This document shows positions 59,501 through 64,000 of a stretch of DNA of 64,000 bases, piece after piece. Source of the DNA: Oryzias latipes. Taxonomy: Eukaryota > Chordata > Actinopteri > Beloniformes > Adrianichthyidae. Position numbers and translations under genes: made by a program. Numbering within the stretch: position 1 is the stretch's first letter; every line of letters starts with the position of its first letter. The notes beneath the pieces were generated by a model. The model was not told the DNA's origin. It saw only the letters and a program-made list of their open reading frames with translations, and searched no databases. Where the stretch lies: NCBI RefSeq assembly GCF_002234675.1, contig NC_019865.2, positions 1,984,958-2,048,957 on the forward strand, in the 5' to 3' direction.

Positions 59501-60438
59501 TGGACGTGCTGGTGTACTGAGTCAGTGCAGCCAGGATCTTACAGCTCACCTTACAGGAGGAAAAACCACGCAGATCTCCTCACATTTGGAATTTCAAACA
59601 TTACAAAATTTGCATTTACAACAAAGCTGTGGATTAGGTTTCTTTACAAGCGCTAATAGAAATATCCAAACACGTCATTGGCTCAGAGGAAGCGACTCAC
59701 AGAGTTGCTGGAAGTTGTGTTTTCGTTAATGACAGCGGAGACGGAGAGAAACATGATGGTGACGATGGAGTTCAGAATGAAGGAGAGGAAGGTGTTCTTG
59801 TGGAGGGAGATCCTCTGGCAGCTGAGACTCCTGAACCCAAGCGGAAAAACACAGATTTTATTTGTATTGTGTACATGTTGACAGGTGAACGTTTTTGGAG
59901 CCAACAGGTATGTTTGCGGCATTTGGGTTGGTGGACAGGCCCCGCCTTCATAAACTTGTATTACATCTGAACCTCACTGTAATGAGTATAACCATCCAGC
60001 ATATCTTGTTGCTTTATGCTGCTTCATGGTTTTACCCCCCCCCCTTCTATAATCCCCCTCTTACCCCCCCCCCTCTTTCCTCCTTTCCTTTTCCGTCTGC
60101 TCCAACACCAAAGATTTCCAATTATGATTAAAATGAATAAAGTTTGGCCTCGATTACAAAAGGGGTTTATTCAGACAAACCTCTGGTTTGTCAGAAGATT
60201 CATAACCGCTGTTGTTAAAGTAAAATATGTCCAACACAAGAGGCCCTCAGCTCTCATCTGTCTGCCCAGCTGTTGGACAGGACGAGTTTGTTTGCTACAG
60301 ATTTTATACCTAGAAGTGTTCAGTGTGTGTTTGTGTCTGGACTCACTTTAAATAGGAGAAGATAATCAGACTGATTATTAAGGAGACGATGGAGAGACAG
60401 TGACCCACCACGGCCAGGTAGTAGAGGCTGATTGCCAC
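53517..60438 (-). CDS. calcrl: Calcitonin receptor-like class B1 GPCR, TM1 to C-terminus (5' exons missing)
   Basis: A plasma-membrane receptor of the calcitonin/CGRP/adrenomedullin type; CALCRL-class receptors need RAMP partners and signal through Gs. Exons: 60347-60438 (TM1), 59701-59830, 59396-59549, 56189-56249, 55639-55705, 55112-55327, 54804-54845 and 53517-53804. They join in frame into 349 residues to a stop. Landmarks: [12 protein letters not shown] before TM2; [16 protein letters not shown] in TM3; [23 protein letters not shown] at ECL2/TM5; [36 protein letters not shown] in TM6; and MPWRPEG. The wording at TM5-TM6 is nearer CALCRL than CALCR. The tail of about 90 residues is Asn/Ser/Gln-rich. 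The signal peptide and the hormone-binding extracellular domain (family motif DGWLCW) were not found up to 64000, so they are off-window or lost. Confidence 0.9.
54612..54680. mobile_element. MITE fragment related to the e2f1-intron palindrome
   Basis: CACGGAGTGATATTTATGCC followed by ACAACGTTGCACAAAAAAAC and GAAAGCAAATATAT matches the left arm of the element at 14336-14425 with substitutions. Only one arm was seen; it lies in an intron of the GPCR gene. Confidence 0.55.
56366..57814. mobile_element. Non-autonomous hAT element with perfect 8-bp target duplication
   Basis: The ends CAGTGGCGGTTTTTGAT and AGAACCGCCACTG are inverted repeats. Both sides carry GCCCCACC (56358-56365 and 57815-57822), the 8-bp target-site duplication expected of hAT transposition. 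The 1449-bp body includes GGGCGGTCGCCCAGGGCGGC near the left end and CGCCCAGGG near the right, plus a G26 run. No transposase frame was seen. It sits in the GPCR intron between TM4 exons. Confidence 0.88.
57740..57765. repeat. G26 homopolymer inside the hAT element
   Basis: Twenty-six uninterrupted G follow a GT-rich microsatellite (57718-57738). It is the longest homopolymer in the window and lies within the non-autonomous hAT element; its true length is uncertain. Confidence 0.85.
58180..59060 (-). mobile_element. Degenerate LINE reverse-transcriptase remnant
   Basis: On the minus strand, pieces in shifting frames read [22 protein letters not shown] and [21 protein letters not shown] text, then [15 protein letters not shown]. 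These are the conserved 3' end of a fish non-LTR reverse transcriptase. Multiple stops and frameshifts show it is old. The clade is not certain. It lies in the GPCR intron upstream of the exon at 56189-56249. Confidence 0.65.
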
Positions 60439-61495
60439 CTGCCAGAAGGAAAATAAAAGAGTTAAAATCAGGAATACTAAGAGGATCAAAATGAAAAAAA
60501 AAAAAACAGGTAAAGGTATTCAAATGATTGCAGTTCAGTCATTGAAAAAGTGTTCACAGATTGAGCTTTATAGCATATATATGAAACAAAACGCCCCCCA
60601 GCAGAGAGGACTTAAGGCATCCTCTTTACAAACATCTGACTCTTTATTGATTCAATAGAATTTCCATTTAAGTGGAGAAATACCTTTCATACCGTGGTCC
60701 AGTTGAATTCTGGATTCTGATTGGCTGCTGGTGTCCATTAAAATGTGTTTTACATAATGGACACCCATAAAAAAAATGTAATTCTGGCTTTAGAGCCTTA
60801 AAGTTCCATGTATGGATCTGGCCTAAACGCCAGTTGGTAAGAACAGAAACTTGGAACTCAGGTGGACAGACGCTATACCACAGCTGATCACAACAGAAGA
60901 CAATGAATAGATCTCTGTCCTTCAATGGTCTCTATGGTGGACATGACAGTGTCCCATTTTGCCTTCAACAGCAATGAGGCCTGTACTTTGAAACAGTTTG
61001 TTGTCTATCTTTGTGTTTTGTTTGCCTCATTGCCTGATGCAGACTGAACATGCATTTAAACATAATTTGATCAATTAGTTGTTTGCTTGTTGACCCACAT
61101 CCTACTAGGCTTGGTGTCCGTAACCATGACAACGCCTCACTTCTTGTGAAAAACAATCTAAACTTTAGAAATAAAAAAACTAAGTTCTAATAATCAATTA
61201 AATAGTGATTTTTTATTCATTTAGTGACTGTGGAGAATAGGCTTTGCAGAAGCAACCGTAAAAAAAATAAAAAGAAACTTCAATAATCTGGATCTCTTTA
61301 ATGGAACTCTTGATTTTTTTTTTTTAAAATGGGGAAGTAGGGGCTCTAACATTATTTTTTGGTTGGTTTTACGAGGACCTGGATCAGTGATCAACTCTTT
61401 TATGGATTTAATAGTTTTAACAGACACAGACTGACCCACTGTGCATTTTAATGAGACTATATGAAACAAGAGACTTTATGTTAGAAATTAATTAC
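60439..61495 (-). other. calcrl: Intron upstream of the TM1 exon
   Basis: I searched the minus strand for extracellular-domain exons (a Cys-rich motif with WDGWLCW-like text) and saw none. A cysteine-bearing frame at 60840-60900 (WYSVCPPEFQ) lacks flanking splice signals and is not accepted. Confidence 0.4.
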
Positions 61496-61499
61496 AAAT

Positions 61500-61985
61500 T
61501 CAAACCTTCAACATTCTTTTTATTGAATTTAATACCACCCCCTCACCCCAAGAACAAAAGTGCCTCACATTAGACGTTGACAAAATTATGACTATAAACC
61601 GAGCAGCCTTCAAAGTAAAGACAGAGGTCTTTCCAATTCTTCTTCTTTGACTTTTAAAATGAATGTAATTCTTTCTAAAGGGACACCTGACAACATTGGG
61701 TCATGCTTGGACTGCAAGGGTTTTTCCAGCGTTTGGGGACACACATTTTTGCGTGACTCAAGCTGAGATTTATAAATGAACTTTCCCCTTTGTTGTATTT
61801 GTTTTTTTTTTTAAATATACCAAATAAAATAAAAAAACTTGGGCTCCAGTGAGATCTTCTTTAAAGTCATTTTCTCTATTGTGATTTTCACTTCTTCCCA
61901 AAAGGTTTGTATACATTTGCATTCCCAAGTACAGTGGAAGAAGGTTCCTTTAGTTTCCACACATGTTGTCTAGTATACTTCTGTT
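61500..61985 (-). mobile_element. L1-like LINE ORF2 C-terminal fragment
   Basis: The minus strand reads GTFFHCTWECKCIQTFWEEV, followed by KITIEKMTLKKISLEPKFF, the characteristic C-terminal domain of L1-type ORF2. Stops follow. The copy is truncated on both sides. Confidence 0.75.
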
Positions 61986-62529
61986 AGACATATTTAAATC
62001 CGCTGGTGTTACATATGTGCGCATTAAGCATTGTATTCATTTTCGTCTGGAGTTAATTGACCCTCGTGGATGACGCTCTGGTGGTGAAGAAGGATTTCCT
62101 CTGCGGTAAAACCCGCTGAAGTCCTGATCCAGAATAGTTCAGATGTGCAGCTCAGCTTTCCTCTGACTCTGATATGAGCTACTCTATACTAGGATCACTG
62201 AATACAATCAATACTTCTAGCTAAGGGGGTGGGGGCGGGAGGGGTTGAAATCGATCACTCTTTGGGCACAAAGCACAGAGAGTCATTTTGTCACATCTGC
62301 AGCACTGATTCCATTGTCTGGATTGTTTTTCTCACAGACTTCACACGATTATTTGCAGCAGACGTTGTGAGTCACGCCGTAAATATGGTGACGTGCAACA
62401 AAACGGGCAATTCTCCTTCCAGGACAAGACCGAAGCTTGAGCCTCTGCAGACTTATGTGGTTTAGGCACAATTCTTTAATAAATCAAAATCAAAAGAGGC
62501 CCTAAATATCCCTCCTATCATCTTCCATA

Positions 62530-62705
62530 GCACACTCACACTTTGGGCTTTTTCCCTTCAGGGGGTGGCCACAGCCAATCAGCTTCCTCCGTCTAACCCT
62601 GTCTTCTGCATCCTCTCCTCTAACACCAGCGACCTTCATGTCTTCATTCGCTGCATCCAGAAACCTCCTCCTCTTTGGTCTTCCTCTAGCAGCTCAAGAA
62701 AAGAT
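62530..62705 (-). mobile_element. LINE reverse-transcriptase tail fragment
   Basis: The minus strand reads GRPKRRRFLDAANEDMKVAG, then VRGEDAEDRVRRRKLIGCG, a very common C-terminus of a fish LINE whose 3' end is shared with the SINE tail at 24.1 kb. It is flanked by unrelated sequence and clearly truncated. Confidence 0.75.
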
Positions 62706-62755
62706 CAGATTTGTTAGCAAGAGTCCCAATTTGCTTCTTGAAAGCTCCCCTGTGT

Positions 62756-63020
62756 TCAAATGGACACAAGAAATGATTCTTCCTTCAAATGAATATAATT
62801 AAAAAAAGGTTTCCTTCCTTTTCCATCTTCTGGTATTTTTTTGTAAACATTGAGTTGGTGCTGCACACAATCTGGGAGCAGAAGATGATGAAGAGGAGAA
62901 GTTGGACTGAAAGATCTAAACGGTCCTGATTGACATCCAAAGTGTCTAAAACTGTTTTCTCTGCAGGACTTGCTATACTCATCTAACACGGCGCTGGCGT
63001 TCGGCAGGGGAGCCGCCATT
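62756..63020 (-). other. Unassigned open segment, possible first exon
   Basis: The minus strand has an 87-codon frame from an ATG at 63019 within AATGGCGGCT (a YY1-like start context), beginning MAAPLPNASAVLDEYSKS. A second overlapping frame contains a hydrophobic stretch, LSVQLLLFIIFCSQIVC, that would pass as a signal peptide. Neither matches a family I recognise. It could be a 5' exon of the GPCR gene, a different gene, or retroelement-borne sequence. Confidence is low. Confidence 0.2.
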
Positions 63021-63084
63021 GTGTGCGATTGTGTGAAGGGGGACTTTGAGGAAGGTTTAGATTTCTCTTTGGTTTTGATTTCTT

Positions 63085-63910
63085 GCTATACTTTTCTTCA
63101 TTTGTCATTTTATGTTTTATTTTGTTGGGTCCAGGGGACAATTCTCAAATTGAAGTTTTAATCATCCGCTCTGAAGACAAGAGAGAGATGATTTTACCAC
63201 ATCTTCAGAATTTTAAAACTTCTCAATGTGTGAGAAATCTGGGCGGACTTTTTGACTCTGAGCTACATTTTATCCCACACTTTAAAAATGTCGTCAAGAC
63301 AGGATTTTCCATCTTAAGAACATTGCCAGAGTCCGCCGTTCCTCTTTCTTGCCAGCACAGAGATGCTGATGCTTTTATTTTCATTCGTTTGGATTATTGT
63401 AATGCCCTGCTCTCTGGTTTCCCCAAAAAGTCTATTTCAAACTTACAACTTCTACAGAACTCTGCGGCACGAGTTCTGACGAGGACCAGAGGGCGGGAAC
63501 ACATTACACCGGTTTTAAAATCGCTGCATTGGCTCCCTGTGTGTTTCAGGATTGATTTTAAAATTCTTTTAATGGTTTATAAATGTTTTTATGGTCTTGG
63601 GCCTTTTTATTTAAATGATATTCTTTTAAAGTATGAGCCCTCGCGGACCCTGAGGCCTCTTAGTTGTTCCTAAGGTGAGAACCAAAACTTATGATGAGGC
63701 TTCGTTCTGCCATCTTCGTCTGTGGAACAGGCTGCTGTAAAACTTCAGAGCCGCAGAGACTGTAGAAGTTTTTAAGAAGAGGCTCAAGACCCACCTTTTT
63801 AATTTAGCTTTTAGTTGATTTTAACTGCTAATTTATTATATTAGTTTTAGTATAGGCTATTTTATGTATTTAATTATGCATCTTATTCTCATTTTTATGT
63901 TTTTTTATAC
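63085..63910 (+). mobile_element. L2-like LINE reverse-transcriptase 3' part
   Basis: An open frame to 63673 reads RNLGGLFDSELHFIPHFKNV, IRLDYCNALLSGFPKKSISN, LQLLQNSAARVLTRTRGREH and TPVLKSLHWLPVCFRIDFKI, the terminal part of an L2-type reverse transcriptase. A frameshift follows, then LWNRLL and VFKKRLKTHLFNLAF. It is 5'-truncated near 63130. The related 3' end at 35.0 kb shares KTxLFKLAF-type wording. Confidence 0.85.
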
Positions 63911-64000
63911 ATCTTTTGTCTTTAATTTTAGCTTCTTATCATGATTTTAGCCCCAGTGTTTCTTGTGGGGATCTCTTCCTCCAGGGCTTGCCGGCTTGGT

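Noticed and set aside
60668-60925. Cysteine-containing frame upstream of TM1 as the GPCR hormone-binding exon
   Set aside because: It lacks the conserved Cys spacing and the DGWLCW-type motif of class B receptors, and no splice sites frame it.

Overview
The window is nuclear DNA from a ray-finned (teleost) fish. Gene bodies are split into many short GT-AG exons. The repeats are typical of fish: piggyBac, hAT, Tc1, L1-like and L2-like LINEs, a SINE tail and minisatellites. The coding exons match vertebrate families with conserved intron phases. No tRNA, rRNA, CRISPR array or prokaryotic feature was seen. I cannot name the species.

Layout, left to right. (1) 1083-3885, minus: the 5' half of a transglutaminase gene; its remaining exons lie off the left edge. 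(2) 3.9-10.4 kb: a gene-free block holding a piggyBac relic nested inside an older MITE, then a 2-kb minisatellite of about 38 units of 52-53 bp. (3) 12443-16874, minus: a complete e2f1 model (7 coding exons, 454 aa) with one AT-AC minor-class (U12) intron and a promoter with paired E2F sites and five CCAAT boxes near 17.93-18.17 kb. (4) 18591-25808, plus: complete znf341 (16 coding exons, 892 aa, 13 zinc-finger modules), head to head with e2f1. (5) 28427-46302, minus: complete itch, a C2-WW-HECT ubiquitin ligase (23 coding exons, 875 aa) with a non-coding first exon near 48.57-48.7 kb, tail to tail with znf341. (6) 48.8-53.2 kb: intergenic, with two retroelement 3' ends stacked in one target site. 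(7) 53517-60438, minus: the transmembrane and C-terminal exons of a calcitonin-receptor-like class B GPCR; the extracellular-domain exons were not found before 64000. (8) 61.5-64 kb: mainly LINE remnants.

The order e2f1 - znf341 - itch matches genes that sit close together on human 20q11, so this is a conserved vertebrate block. These genes form no operon-like pathway: e2f1 drives S-phase transcription, znf341 encodes a zinc-finger transcription factor, itch encodes a ubiquitin ligase. The only direct physical link is the roughly 0.6-kb intergenic promoter region shared by e2f1 and znf341.

Exon boundaries were placed by eye from splice signals. Each model was checked by summing exon lengths and confirming that the phase carries through to the stop. 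I saw no clear new biological system. The items most worth a second look are the AT-AC intron of e2f1, the apparent origin of the 8-10 kb minisatellite from a dispersed repeat also present inside itch, the duplicated CCAAT module of the e2f1 promoter, and the stacked retroelement insertions at 48.8-49.7 kb.
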